From Streptomyces sp. SAI-127 (GTDB lineage: Bacteria > Actinomycetota > Actinomycetes > Streptomycetales > Streptomycetaceae): a DNA stretch of 64,000 bases. This document shows, piece by piece, positions 23,086-32,832 of the stretch. The translations under genes and the position numbers were made by a program. The notes under the pieces are model-generated. The model saw only the letters and a list, made by a program, of their open reading frames with translations, had not been told where the DNA came from and made no database searches. Position 1 is the first letter of the stretch, and every line of letters begins with the position of its first letter. The DNA lies in assembly GCF_029894425.1 (NCBI RefSeq), contig NZ_JARXYJ010000001.1:5394001-5458000 (forward strand), in the 5' to 3' direction.

Positions 23086-25518
23086 TCATTCGGGCACGCT
23101 CATGACGCTGTGGACGCGGGAAAGGGTGAAGACCCGTTCAGCGTCCCTGAGGTGGCACCAGGCTTCGAGGTAGGGCGGGTCGAGCATGAGGCGGCTCAGG
23201 GTACGCACGGTCCGACTGCCGGAGGCGGCGACGTACTCGACGGTGATGGCCCGACCGGTGTCGATGGCGTGGGCGAGCTGGCGGACATCGCCGTACGGCA
23301 GGTGCTTCGCCCACCCTGCGACGATCTCCTCGGTGTCCGTGGCGAAGGGCACTCCTCCGTCGAACGGCGCCGGATCGGAAATCGTGGGCGGGGCGGCCAG
23401 CAGCTGGGCCGCCAGGGTGTTGCAGTCGATGGCGGCGGACGCCTTCGCCGCGCGCGTGGCAGCGATCCGGCCCTTGTCCTTCGCGTTGGTGCCTCGGGGA
23501 GGCGGAACGGGAGCGGTGCCCCGCCGAGGCCGGGCCTTTTCGACGCGTACCGTGCCCTCGGCCGTCTCGGCGACAGGGGCGTATCCCTCGGCCCGGAGCG
23601 CGGCGACAGTCGTGTCGAGCGGGCTGCGGCTGATCAGCACCGTCGGCGCCAGCTGCCGTAGCCCGAGCTTGGCGAGCTTGCGGTGGGCAGCGAGTTCCGC
23701 CAGGAGTGCGGGCTCGTCGCCGTGGAGGATGCACGCGGCGGGGGCGATGCGTACACGCCCGTGGCCGCGCGCGGTGTCGGCGATCAGATACGACAGCGGC
23801 TGCGGCAGAGGCCCGGAGGCGACAGCGGTCAGGTCGGCTTCGATGCCCTCGGGGACACGGCCGGCGTCCAGGGCCCGGCGGATGCTGCCGGCACTGAACC
23901 GCCACACCGATGCCGTGCCGCTGGTTTCCCGGTCGGCGACGGAGTCCAGGAGCGCGGCCAGCCGCGCGGACGGTGTGCCGGTGACAACGGCAGTGAGGTC
24001 GGCGCCGATCCGGGCCGCCGCGGTGGCCGGGGGCAGCAGCCGACGACACTCGACGCTCAGTCCCTCGGTGTCGCCGCTCCGCAGGTGGATGCCAAGGGCG
24101 GACAGGGCGCGAGCGAGTACGCCGAAGAGCTCGGCCTCACGGATCACAGTGGCGAACGGCGTTCCGTCCTGGGGCAAGGTATCGGCGAGCGGGCTGTGCC
24201 AGGCGATCAGGGGGCCCAGCTCCGATGCGACCCTCACACCCTGCCCTGCCGGGAGCTGTGCGGCTGCGTCCAACAACCCGTGGCGGGCCTGCACGCAGCC
24301 GTTGCAGGGCGGTGCTCCCGCAAGAGCGGGAAGCGCCTTGTTGTCCTCGTCGCGCACCCGGGTGGGAGTGAGCGGCAGATTCCGCCATGCCTGCAGCAGT
24401 ACGGCGAACTGCTCCGGGGGCTCGTCTTCCGCCCAGGCGTCGTACGCCTCGGCGGGCGCCACACGATTGCCGTCCCGACCCAGCAGCCCGGCGGCGTACG
24501 CGGTCTCCAGGGTGAGGCGCACGACGGCGTCGTCGGCCTGGGCGGCCTTGCCGATCCGGGCCAGTTCACGCGCACCGATCCCGCCGGACTTCACCCGGGC
24601 CGGCGCGGCCGCCGAGCAGGCCGACAGGACGGAGACGGCACGGGCGAGGAACGCCGTGGCGGCGGCCGAGGCCTCGCGGTCGACCTCTGTCGGTGTGACG
24701 GACACCAGCCGCGGGGCGGGCGGGACGGGTTGGAACGGGGCGTGCCGGCCGGGTCCGCGCAGCGCGAGCGCCACCTCGGCAGGCATACGGGCCGGACCGT
24801 AGCGGTGACGGTCCTGGATCAGGAGTCCCCGTTCCAGCGCCCACCGGGCGCCCGGTTCGAGGCCGGGGCTCGAATGCCCGACCATGATGAACTGCGCGGC
24901 CTCCCCCGGCGCAGCCTCCGCTCGGCGTTCGAGCAGTTCCCGGGCCGCCGCAGGAGCCTTGGCGATCACCACAGCGATCTGCCCCGGGTCGCTGTGGTGT
25001 TCCAGCAGTGTGGCCAGTCGCTGCGGCTTGGTGCCCGGCGGCTTGACGCCCAGTGCCGCCAGCATTCCGCGCAGCTCCTCGGAGGTCGTGCCCGCGAGTA
25101 GTTCCTCCAGCGGGGCATCCAGCCCCAGGGGCTTGTCCCACGCATGCCGCAGCGGTCCGGCCATGCAGAGCTTCCCCGTGCCGTCCGGCCAGACCAGAGC
25201 ATGGTCGGCCAGCGCCTCCAGCACCGCCTCCAGTTCGCGGGTGGGTTCGTCGTCCGCCGCTCCCAGCAGTCCCGCCAGGGCATCGCGCGATGCGGGCGCA
25301 CCCAGGGCAGCCAGCGCCTCGGCCACCTGGAGGTGCGGCAGTGCCAACCGCGGCAGGACCAGGGCCACCGATCCCGGGCGCTGAAGACGGTCCGCCAGTT
25401 CCCCCACCGAGCGCGGCTCCGGAGGGGACACGGCGTCCTTCCGCGCCCCGAGTACGCGTGCCAGACGCGAGGCGTCGAGGCTGCCCAGCCATGTCGCCAG
25501 CGTTGATCGGGACTTCAT
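23086..25518 (-). CDS. Helicase-associated (XPB N-terminal-like)/WYL-type protein
   Basis: 810 residues from ATG 25518 (GAGGTG 8 nt upstream). N-terminal half: SLATWLG-type start, repeated helical winged-helix-like units. Middle/C-terminal half: SYLIADTARGHGRVRIAPAACILHGDEPALLAEL and LAPTVLISRSPLDTTVAALRAEGYAP, which match the helicase-conserved C-terminal/XPB-like domain found in actinobacterial proteins. The last 80 residues (ITVEYVAASGSRTVRTLSRLMLDPPYLEAWCHLRDAERVFTL) are a WYL-like ligand-binding fold. There is no P-loop, so it is not a helicase by itself. Likely a DNA-associated regulator; exact role unknown. Confidence 0.87.
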   Translation of the reverse strand: MKSRSTLATWLGSLDASRLARVLGARKDAVSPPEPRSVGELADRLQRPGSVALVLPRLALPHLQVAEALAALGAPASRDALAGLLGAADDEPTRELEAVLEALADHALVWPDGTGKLCMAGPLRHAWDKPLGLDAPLEELLAGTTSEELRGMLAALGVKPPGTKPQRLATLLEHHSDPGQIAVVIAKAPAAARELLERRAEAAPGEAAQFIMVGHSSPGLEPGARWALERGLLIQDRHRYGPARMPAEVALALRGPGRHAPFQPVPPAPRLVSVTPTEVDREASAAATAFLARAVSVLSACSAAAPARVKSGGIGARELARIGKAAQADDAVVRLTLETAYAAGLLGRDGNRVAPAEAYDAWAEDEPPEQFAVLLQAWRNLPLTPTRVRDEDNKALPALAGAPPCNGCVQARHGLLDAAAQLPAGQGVRVASELGPLIAWHSPLADTLPQDGTPFATVIREAELFGVLARALSALGIHLRSGDTEGLSVECRRLLPPATAAARIGADLTAVVTGTPSARLAALLDSVADRETSGTASVWRFSAGSIRRALDAGRVPEGIEADLTAVASGPLPQPLSYLIADTARGHGRVRIAPAACILHGDEPALLAELAAHRKLAKLGLRQLAPTVLISRSPLDTTVAALRAEGYAPVAETAEGTVRVEKARPRRGTAPVPPPRGTNAKDKGRIAATRAAKASAAIDCNTLAAQLLAAPPTISDPAPFDGGVPFATDTEEIVAGWAKHLPYGDVRQLAHAIDTGRAITVEYVAASGSRTVRTLSRLMLDPPYLEAWCHLRDAERVFTLSRVHSVMSVPE

Positions 25519-25696
25519 GCGGGGTGCACCTCGTCGGACCAGGGAGCGTCGCAGCGGCGCGGGAGCCCCGGCGCCGGATTCAAGGATGGCGTATCCCCAT
25601 GATCCGCGGATGCCACATGAGGGCAGGCATCCCCTTGCCCCCGCAACGCCCCCTGTGGACGAAAAACCAGGACAACGAGGGCCGACAAGCACGACG

Positions 25697-25726
25697 AAGG
25701 GCCCCACCGCGAACGGTGGGGCCCTT
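25697..25726 (-). terminator. Intrinsic terminator after tRNA-Ser(GGA)
   Basis: AAGGGCCCCACCG (25697-25709) pairs with CGGTGGGGCCCTT (25714-25726) across a CGAA loop; 26 nt past the tRNA 3' end. Confidence 0.85.
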
Positions 25727-25752
25727 CGACATCGTGCCCGGTGAGGCACTGG

Positions 25753-25837
25753 CGGAGGATACGAGATTCGAACTCGTGAGGGTGTGAACCCAACACGCTT
25801 TCCAAGCGTGCGCCCTAGGCCTCTAGGCGAATCCTCC
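25753..25837 (-). tRNA. tRNA-Ser(GGA)
   Basis: 85 nt class II tRNA. Acceptor GGAGGAT/ATCCTCC, G73; anticodon stem CACGC/GCGTG with loop TTGGAAA gives GGA (reads UCC/UCU). Long variable arm and normal TTCGAAT T loop. Confidence 0.95.
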
Positions 25838-25900
25838 GCCGCAAACAATACAAGACGTTGAGGAGTGCTCGCGAACTCGTTCCCACCCGCTGCCATCGGG

Positions 25901-25906
25901 TACTGT
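25901..25906 (+). promoter_or_regulatory. -10 element of the SRP RNA gene
   Basis: TACTGT ends 7 nt before G25914, the first base of the closing helix of the SRP RNA, so it is correctly placed to be its -10 element. Confidence 0.5.
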
Positions 25907-25910
25907 TTGG

Positions 25911-26002
25911 GCAGCCCCTCACGCGGCGCTATCTGACTGAACTCCCCCAGGGCCGGAAGGCAGCAAGGGTAGGTCGGCTCTGGCGGGTGCGTGGGGGGCG
26001 CT
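25911..26002 (+). ncRNA. ffs: Bacterial small signal recognition particle RNA
   Basis: The closing helix GCCCCTCACGC (25914-25924) pairs with GCGTGGGGGGC (25989-25999). Between them is the conserved Ffh-binding hairpin with the GGCCGGAAGGCAGCAAGGGTAGG signature (about 25951-25973). It binds Ffh to target nascent membrane proteins. Its place immediately upstream of dnaX is the usual Streptomyces arrangement. The ends are good to a few nucleotides. Confidence 0.93.
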
Positions 26003-26065
26003 TGCGTTCCCGGCGGAGCGCACGCGCGGGCCCGGCTGTCAGTGGGCGCCTATAACCTCGTATGC

Positions 26066-28573
26066 GTGTCGTCTCTCGCGTTGTACCGCCGCTATCGCCC
26101 GGAGTCCTTCGCCGAGGTCATCGGGCAGGAGCATGTCACCGACCCGCTGCAGCAGGCGCTGCGGAACAACCGGGTCAATCACGCGTACCTGTTCAGCGGT
26201 CCGCGCGGATGCGGCAAGACGACCAGCGCACGCATCCTCGCCAGGTGCCTGAACTGCGCAAAGGGGCCCACGCCCACCCCTTGCGGTGAGTGCCAGTCCT
26301 GCCAGGACCTCGCCCGCAACGGCCCCGGTTCCATCGACGTCATCGAGATCGACGCCGCCTCCCACGGTGGTGTGGACGACGCCCGTGAGCTGCGCGAGAA
26401 GGCCTTCTTCGGGCCCGCGAGCAGCCGCTACAAGATCTACATCATCGACGAGGCCCACATGGTCACGTCGGCAGGGTTCAACGCGCTGCTGAAGGTCGTC
26501 GAGGAGCCCCCGGAGCACCTCAAGTTCATCTTCGCCACCACGGAGCCCGAGAAGGTCATCGGGACGATCCGGTCGCGCACCCATCACTACCCCTTCCGGC
26601 TCGTCCCGCCCGGCACCCTGCGGGACTACCTCGGCGAGGTGTGCGGCAAGGAGGACATCCCCGTCGAGGACGGCGTCCTGCCCCTCGTCGTGCGGGCAGG
26701 CCAGGGCTCCGTGCGTGACTCCATGTCCGTCATGGACCAGCTGCTCGCCGGGGCCAAGGAGGAGGGTGTGACGTATGCCATGGCCACGTCCCTCCTCGGC
26801 TACACCGACGGCTCCCTCCTCGACTCCGTCGTCGAGGCCTTCGCCACCGGTGACGGCGCCGCCGCCTTCGAGGTCGTCGACCGCGTCATCGAAGGTGGCA
26901 ACGACCCGCGCCGCTTCGTCACCGACCTGCTGGAGCGGCTGAGGGACCTGGTCATCCTCGCCGCCGTTCCCGACGCCGCCGAGAAGGGCCTCATCGACGC
27001 CCCCGCCGACGTCATCGAACGCATGCAGGCCCAGGCCGGCACCTTCGGCCCGGCCGAGCTCAGCCGCGCCGCCGACCTCGTCAACGAAGGCCTGACCGAG
27101 ATGCGCGGCGCCAACTCGCCCCGCCTCCAGCTGGAACTCATCTGCGCGCGCGTTCTGCTCCCCGCCGCCTATGGGGACGAGCGCTCGGTGATGGCCCGCC
27201 TCGACCGCATCGAGCGGGGCGTGAACTTCTCGTCCGGCGGCGCCCCCGCGATGGGGTACGTGCCGGGGCCGGAAGCCCACGGCGGCGCGGCCCTTGGTGC
27301 CCCGGGCGTCCAGGGCATGCCCGGTGCCTCGGGTGCCTCGACGGCCGCCGTCCCGCCACCGGCACAGGTCCCGCCCGGTGGCGGCCCGGCCGCGGCGCGT
27401 GCGGCGGTCCGGGCTTCGGGCGCGGGCACACCCGGCGGCGGAGGCTTCGGCAACGGCACCCCGGGGGGCGGCATGCCGGGCGCCGGAGCACAGGAAGTCG
27501 GCGCCCCAGGTGGCGGTGCTCCGGCCGGATCAGGCGGCACGGGCGGATTCCCCGGCGCTACGGCCGACTCGGCGCCGCCCGCCGACCGGGCCCCTGACTC
27601 GCCCGCGGGCCCCGCCCACGGTTCGTCTCCCGACGTCCACACCGGCGAGCCCCACACCGGCCCGGCGCACGGTGTACCCACGGCCCAGTCCCCTGGCGCA
27701 CCCTCCGGCCAACCCGCCACCGCCCACGCGGACCAGCCCGCGTCGGGTTCCGCTCCCGCCCCCGGAGCCTGGCCCGCCGCCGCCCCGGTCGGCGGCGGCC
27801 GACGTCCCGGTGGCTGGCCCACCGCGGCCCCGGCGGGCGGTGGCGGCCAACCCCAGGCGCCCGCATCACACCGGCCCGCGCCCCCGCCGGCACCGGCCCA
27901 GCCCGCCCCCGCGGCCCCCGCACCCGGACCGGGCGCCTACGCCCCGCCGACCGGCGGCCCCGACCCCCGCCAGCTCTGGCCCAACATCCTGGAAGCCGTC
28001 AAGAACCGCCGCCGCTTCACATGGATCCTGCTCAGCCAGAACGCCCACGTGGCCGGCTTCGACGGCACCACCCTCCAGCTCGGCTTCGTCAACGGCGGCG
28101 CCCGCGACAACTTCGCGAGCAGCGGCAGCGAAGAGGTGCTGCGGCAGGCGCTGGCCGAGCAGTTCAGCGTGCAGTGGAAGATCGAGGCGGTCGTCGACCC
28201 GTCGGGCGGCGGAGGGGCGCCCCCGGCATCCGGCGGCTTCAACGGCGGCGGTGGCGGGGGCTACGGCGGAGGCGGCACCACCGGCGGCTACGGCACCGGA
28301 GGCACGGCGGGCTACGGCACCCAGGCCCCTCAGGCCCCGGCCCCGTCCTCCCACCAGCCGACGCCCGCCCCGGCGGCCCGGCCCACGCCGACGTCGGCCC
28401 CCGTACCGGCCCCTGCCCCGCAGCGGTCGGCGCCGGAACCTCCGCCGGTCTCCATCGAGGACGACATCCCCGAGGACGACGACCCCGATCTCAACGAGGC
28501 CGCCCTCTCGGGTCGCGAACTGATCGTGCGGGAGCTCGGGGCGACCGTGGTGGAGGAGATCACCAACGAATAA
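26066..28573 (+). CDS. dnaX: DNA polymerase III subunits gamma/tau
   Basis: 835 residues from GTG 26066. Clamp-loader ATPase: RPESFAEVIGQEHV, Walker A GPRGCGKT (45-52), zinc module Cys64/73/76/79, IIDEAHM, SRTHHYPF arm. Domain III runs to about 395. Then comes a very long Gly/Pro/Ala-rich linker (about 400-635) and a tau-like C-terminal fold (FTWILLSQNAHVAGFDGTTLQLGF), followed by a second Gly/Pro linker and an acidic end. No ribosome-binding site; TATAAC (26051-26056) lies 9 nt upstream. Whether gamma is made by frameshifting cannot be decided; no obvious slippery A-run is present. Confidence 0.96.
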   Translation: MSSLALYRRYRPESFAEVIGQEHVTDPLQQALRNNRVNHAYLFSGPRGCGKTTSARILARCLNCAKGPTPTPCGECQSCQDLARNGPGSIDVIEIDAASHGGVDDARELREKAFFGPASSRYKIYIIDEAHMVTSAGFNALLKVVEEPPEHLKFIFATTEPEKVIGTIRSRTHHYPFRLVPPGTLRDYLGEVCGKEDIPVEDGVLPLVVRAGQGSVRDSMSVMDQLLAGAKEEGVTYAMATSLLGYTDGSLLDSVVEAFATGDGAAAFEVVDRVIEGGNDPRRFVTDLLERLRDLVILAAVPDAAEKGLIDAPADVIERMQAQAGTFGPAELSRAADLVNEGLTEMRGANSPRLQLELICARVLLPAAYGDERSVMARLDRIERGVNFSSGGAPAMGYVPGPEAHGGAALGAPGVQGMPGASGASTAAVPPPAQVPPGGGPAAARAAVRASGAGTPGGGGFGNGTPGGGMPGAGAQEVGAPGGGAPAGSGGTGGFPGATADSAPPADRAPDSPAGPAHGSSPDVHTGEPHTGPAHGVPTAQSPGAPSGQPATAHADQPASGSAPAPGAWPAAAPVGGGRRPGGWPTAAPAGGGGQPQAPASHRPAPPPAPAQPAPAAPAPGPGAYAPPTGGPDPRQLWPNILEAVKNRRRFTWILLSQNAHVAGFDGTTLQLGFVNGGARDNFASSGSEEVLRQALAEQFSVQWKIEAVVDPSGGGGAPPASGGFNGGGGGGYGGGGTTGGYGTGGTAGYGTQAPQAPAPSSHQPTPAPAARPTPTSAPVPAPAPQRSAPEPPPVSIEDDIPEDDDPDLNEAALSGRELIVRELGATVVEEITNE

Positions 28574-28667
28574 GGGGACGACACAGGGACGGGCGCGAGG
28601 GGTCATCTTGGAGGAACCTACGGCTCCCCTGCCTTCACCCCTTGGTAACCCCCCACAAAAACCCCGT

Positions 28668-28673
28668 TAGGCT
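28668..28673 (+). promoter_or_regulatory. -10 element of a probable leaderless purD transcript
   Basis: TAGGCT ends 7 nt before GTG 28681 with no ribosome-binding site between. TTGGTA at 28642-28647 could be a -35 element but the 20-nt spacer is long. Confidence 0.4.
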
Positions 28674-28680
28674 GAGCCCC

Positions 28681-29934
<1,254 letters not shown>

Positions 29935-29981
29935 GAAGCTCGAAGACCGGGGCGAAACCCCCGCTGCCGAACAACCCGACC

Positions 29982-30011
29982 GGCCCCGGATCCGTCTAAG
30001 GATTCGGGGCC
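29982..30011 (+). terminator. Intrinsic terminator after purD
   Basis: GGCCCCG-GATCC (29982-29993) pairs with GGATT-CGGGGCC (30000-30011) with one G-T pair and a GTCTAA loop. Confidence 0.65.
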
Positions 30012-30236
30012 TGATCTTTGCTGTACGTCATCCACCTCTCCCCAAAGCCATTCCATCGGGTGACCGGGGCTCCATACAGCTGACGGGGGCCCGGGGCCCA
30101 ACTAGGGTGCGGCGCAAGCGGTCCGGCACTTGGCCCACCGGCATTGCGATGTCTGTGGCGGGTGCCACAGTGGGGGAGTGAGCAACGCCAGGACAGCTGG
30201 GCATTCAGGACGGCAGGGAGGGCGTGAGGTCCGGTC

Positions 30237-32666
30237 ATGACCGGTATCGGTGTGGAGGCAGGCGCGCAGGCCGCGCGCTCCCGGGCCCTCGCCGTGCTGC
30301 GCATCCGCAGCCGTGCGCTGGCCGTGGCGCTGCTGCCCGCGGCGGTGGCCGTGGTGCTGCTCGCCGGAGGTTCCACCAGTCATCTCGTGGGCGGGTTCTG
30401 GGACACCGCCCGCGTGGTCATGACCGTTCTCGGGATCGTGGTGCTGCTCGCCGCCGGAGCCGTGGCCCTGGTGGTCGCCCGCGCCCGCCCCGCCGTCAGC
30501 CCCACCGTCGCGATCGCCGAGGAGTCCGCGCCCGACCTGTACCGCATGGTGCGCGACCTCGCCGACCGCCTGGACGTCCCCGCCCCCTCCGCGATAGCGC
30601 TCACCCCGGACTGCGACAGCTGGCTGGAGGACCGCACCCACCCCGCCCACGGCCCGCCCCCGCGGGAGGGCCGGGACGACGAGATCGCGGGCGTCCGCAA
30701 CTCCCACCGCCGTGTCCCGGCCGCACCGGTGCTGGTCATCGGCTCGCCGTTCCTGTGGTGGATGCGCGTCGGCGAACTGCGCGCGGTCCTCGCCCCGGTC
30801 GTCGCCGGTACGGGCCCTTCGGCCCACCCCGACATAGCGGCGGCCCGCCGCTTCGTGCGGGGTCTGGACGCGGCCGTGGCCGTCGGCTCCGGCGCGGGCC
30901 GTTGCCCGCTCACCCGTGTGATGTGCGCGGGTGTCGCCTGGGTGGCCCGCCTCCTCCTGCGTAGCTGCCGGGAGCACGCGACCCAGATGGAGCGCGGGGT
31001 CGCGGCCGCGGCCGCCGAGCGTGCACAGGCTGTGGACTACGGCCTCAGGATCGTGGCCCAGGAACAGGTGGGCCTGGCGTACGCGGGCTGGGACCGGCTG
31101 CTGACCCGGGTCGCGCTGCCCGCCTGGCGGATGGGCCGCTGGCCCTCCCGCCTGGACGCGGGTGTGGTGGCCGCCCTCACCGAGCTGTCCCGCCGTGACC
31201 GCCTGGCCGAGGGTTTCGCCTCCCGCCTGGGTGAGCGCCCCGCCTGCGACCTGCTCGAAGAGCCCGGCGCGGTCGACGAGGCCGCCTCCCTTCTCGCCGC
31301 CCGCCTCTTCCACGGCGGGCCCGCGGAGACCGGGCAGGACTGGTCCCCGGTGGACTGGCAGGAGTACCCGGAAGAGGTCGTGGACCGAAAGTGGCGCCTG
31401 GACGCGGCCCGCCTCCACCGAGTCCTCGACGCCAAGGGCGTGAGCCGCACCCCGGGAACCGCCCCGCCGGAATCCCACGGCCCCACCCTCTCCCGAGTCC
31501 TGGCCCACCTGTCGGCTCCCCAGCAGGCAGCCGACCGACCCGCCACCTCGACACCCACGTACTCGCCCACCCCCACCGCAGACCTCGTCCCGCCTGCGCC
31601 GGCCGACGGCGCGGTGGCGGCCGGTGGACCGACCTCGGACGACGCCGGCCCCGTCCAGCACGGGCCGGCACGGGCGGACGAGGACGATCTCGCGCCCGCC
31701 GGGACCGCGGCTGCGCCGTCGGCCGACGGCGCGGTGGCGGCCGGTGGACCGACCTCGGACGACGCCGGCCCCGTCCAGCACGGGCCGGCACGGGCGGACG
31801 CGGACGATCTCGCGCCCACCGGGACCGCGGCACCTCTGCACGACGCCGCTCCCACAGACCTCCCGCCGCCGGCCGACAGCGTGGCGATGGACGCTGGACC
31901 CGCCTCCCCGGACGACGCCGGAGCCACACAGCACGAATCGGCTCAGGCGGACGCACTCGCGACCGCCGCCGCCCCTGCACCCATCCAGCACGACCAGGCT
32001 CCCGCCACCCCCGTACCGGCTCCACCGGACGGCGCCATGGCGGCGGCCCCGGACCGCGCCCCGGCCTCGGATGACGCCCTAGCGGCTGCACAGCACGCCC
32101 CGGCCCCGGCTGACGCCCTCGCCGCCGCACCCCACGACCCGCCCCCGCCGGACAATCCCGCAGCAACCGACCGCGAGACCGCCCCCCAGGGACCACCCGC
32201 AGCCGATGACGAATGTGGCGAGGGTGGCGAATGTGACAAGGGCGGCGAGTGTGGCGCGCGTGCCGTGGAGAGAAGCGCAGAGGGCGAAGCCGAGACACTC
32301 GCCGCGGCGCTCACCGCCGAGCTCGCCCGTGAGGAAGCCGCCGCCCCCCAGTCCCGCACCACGCCCGACACCACCCTCTGGGATGACACCGTCCTCCCCC
32401 TCTTCCCGCTCCAGCCACCCCGCAGCGCCCGAGAACTCCTCACCGACCACGTCACCGCGATGGTCTGCTGCGCCGCGATCGACACCGCCGGCGCCGCCCC
32501 GGGCCTGGACTGGCTCGACGGCCCGTCCCTCCTCATCAACGGCGAACGCGCCGCGGACCTCGCCCCCCGCGTCCTCAGCCTCGTGGAGGACGGCGACCCG
32601 GCCCCTCTGCGCGCCTGGCTGGTCAAGTCGGGGATACGCCCCGAGAAGCCGGTCCGCCTCGTCTGA
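30237..32666 (+). CDS. Degenerate M48-peptidase-like membrane protein with long disordered region
   Basis: 809 residues. Two membrane helices (about 29-47 and 60-82), then a domain aligned by eye with actinobacterial M48 proteases: DLYRMVRDLADRLDVPAPSAIALTP, LVIGSPFLWWMRVGELRAVLAPVVAG. Active M48 enzymes have HELGH where this has PVVAG, so the zinc site is lost. Residues about 425-690 are Ala/Pro/Asp-rich and disordered, and include two nearly identical 40-residue repeats. A conserved globular end (RELLTDHVTAMVCCAAIDTAGAAPGLDWLDGPSLLINGERAADLAPRVL) follows. Function unknown; a pseudo-protease scaffold is my inference. ATG has GAGG 7 nt upstream. Confidence 0.78.
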   Translation: MTGIGVEAGAQAARSRALAVLRIRSRALAVALLPAAVAVVLLAGGSTSHLVGGFWDTARVVMTVLGIVVLLAAGAVALVVARARPAVSPTVAIAEESAPDLYRMVRDLADRLDVPAPSAIALTPDCDSWLEDRTHPAHGPPPREGRDDEIAGVRNSHRRVPAAPVLVIGSPFLWWMRVGELRAVLAPVVAGTGPSAHPDIAAARRFVRGLDAAVAVGSGAGRCPLTRVMCAGVAWVARLLLRSCREHATQMERGVAAAAAERAQAVDYGLRIVAQEQVGLAYAGWDRLLTRVALPAWRMGRWPSRLDAGVVAALTELSRRDRLAEGFASRLGERPACDLLEEPGAVDEAASLLAARLFHGGPAETGQDWSPVDWQEYPEEVVDRKWRLDAARLHRVLDAKGVSRTPGTAPPESHGPTLSRVLAHLSAPQQAADRPATSTPTYSPTPTADLVPPAPADGAVAAGGPTSDDAGPVQHGPARADEDDLAPAGTAAAPSADGAVAAGGPTSDDAGPVQHGPARADADDLAPTGTAAPLHDAAPTDLPPPADSVAMDAGPASPDDAGATQHESAQADALATAAAPAPIQHDQAPATPVPAPPDGAMAAAPDRAPASDDALAAAQHAPAPADALAAAPHDPPPPDNPAATDRETAPQGPPAADDECGEGGECDKGGECGARAVERSAEGEAETLAAALTAELAREEAAAPQSRTTPDTTLWDDTVLPLFPLQPPRSARELLTDHVTAMVCCAAIDTAGAAPGLDWLDGPSLLINGERAADLAPRVLSLVEDGDPAPLRAWLVKSGIRPEKPVRLV
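31600..31839 (+). repeat. Two tandem 120-nt repeats inside the M48-like gene
   Basis: Copies at 31600-31719 and 31720-31839 are nearly identical, beginning CGGCCGACGGCGCGGTGGCG. The period is exactly 40 codons, so copy number can change without frameshift. A weaker third copy begins near 31870. Confidence 0.9.
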
Positions 32667-32832
32667 CGGATCCGGAGTACCCTCTTCCACTTTCGGCCAA
32701 TTCGCAACGAATAGTGACAGCCTGAGTGCGGAATGTGATGTGCTGAGACCGATCGCGCACATGGCAAGGGCTTGTGCCGGCGCAAAGCACCGCGCAGGAC
32801 GAACAACGGGGGCACGAGGGAGGGGAGCGACC

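Noticed and set aside
23138..25492. Long alternative frames on both strands across the WYL-type gene
   Set aside because: Lower coding quality and no domain matches; the 810-residue frame has clear family blocks.
25519..25896. N-terminal extension of the WYL-type gene through the tRNA-Ser gene
   Set aside because: The frame is open but crosses a terminator and tRNA; ATG 25518 with GAGGTG is a proper start.
26066..28573. Programmed frameshift site in dnaX producing gamma
   Set aside because: No A-rich slippery heptamer with a downstream stop in the -1 frame was found in the linker.
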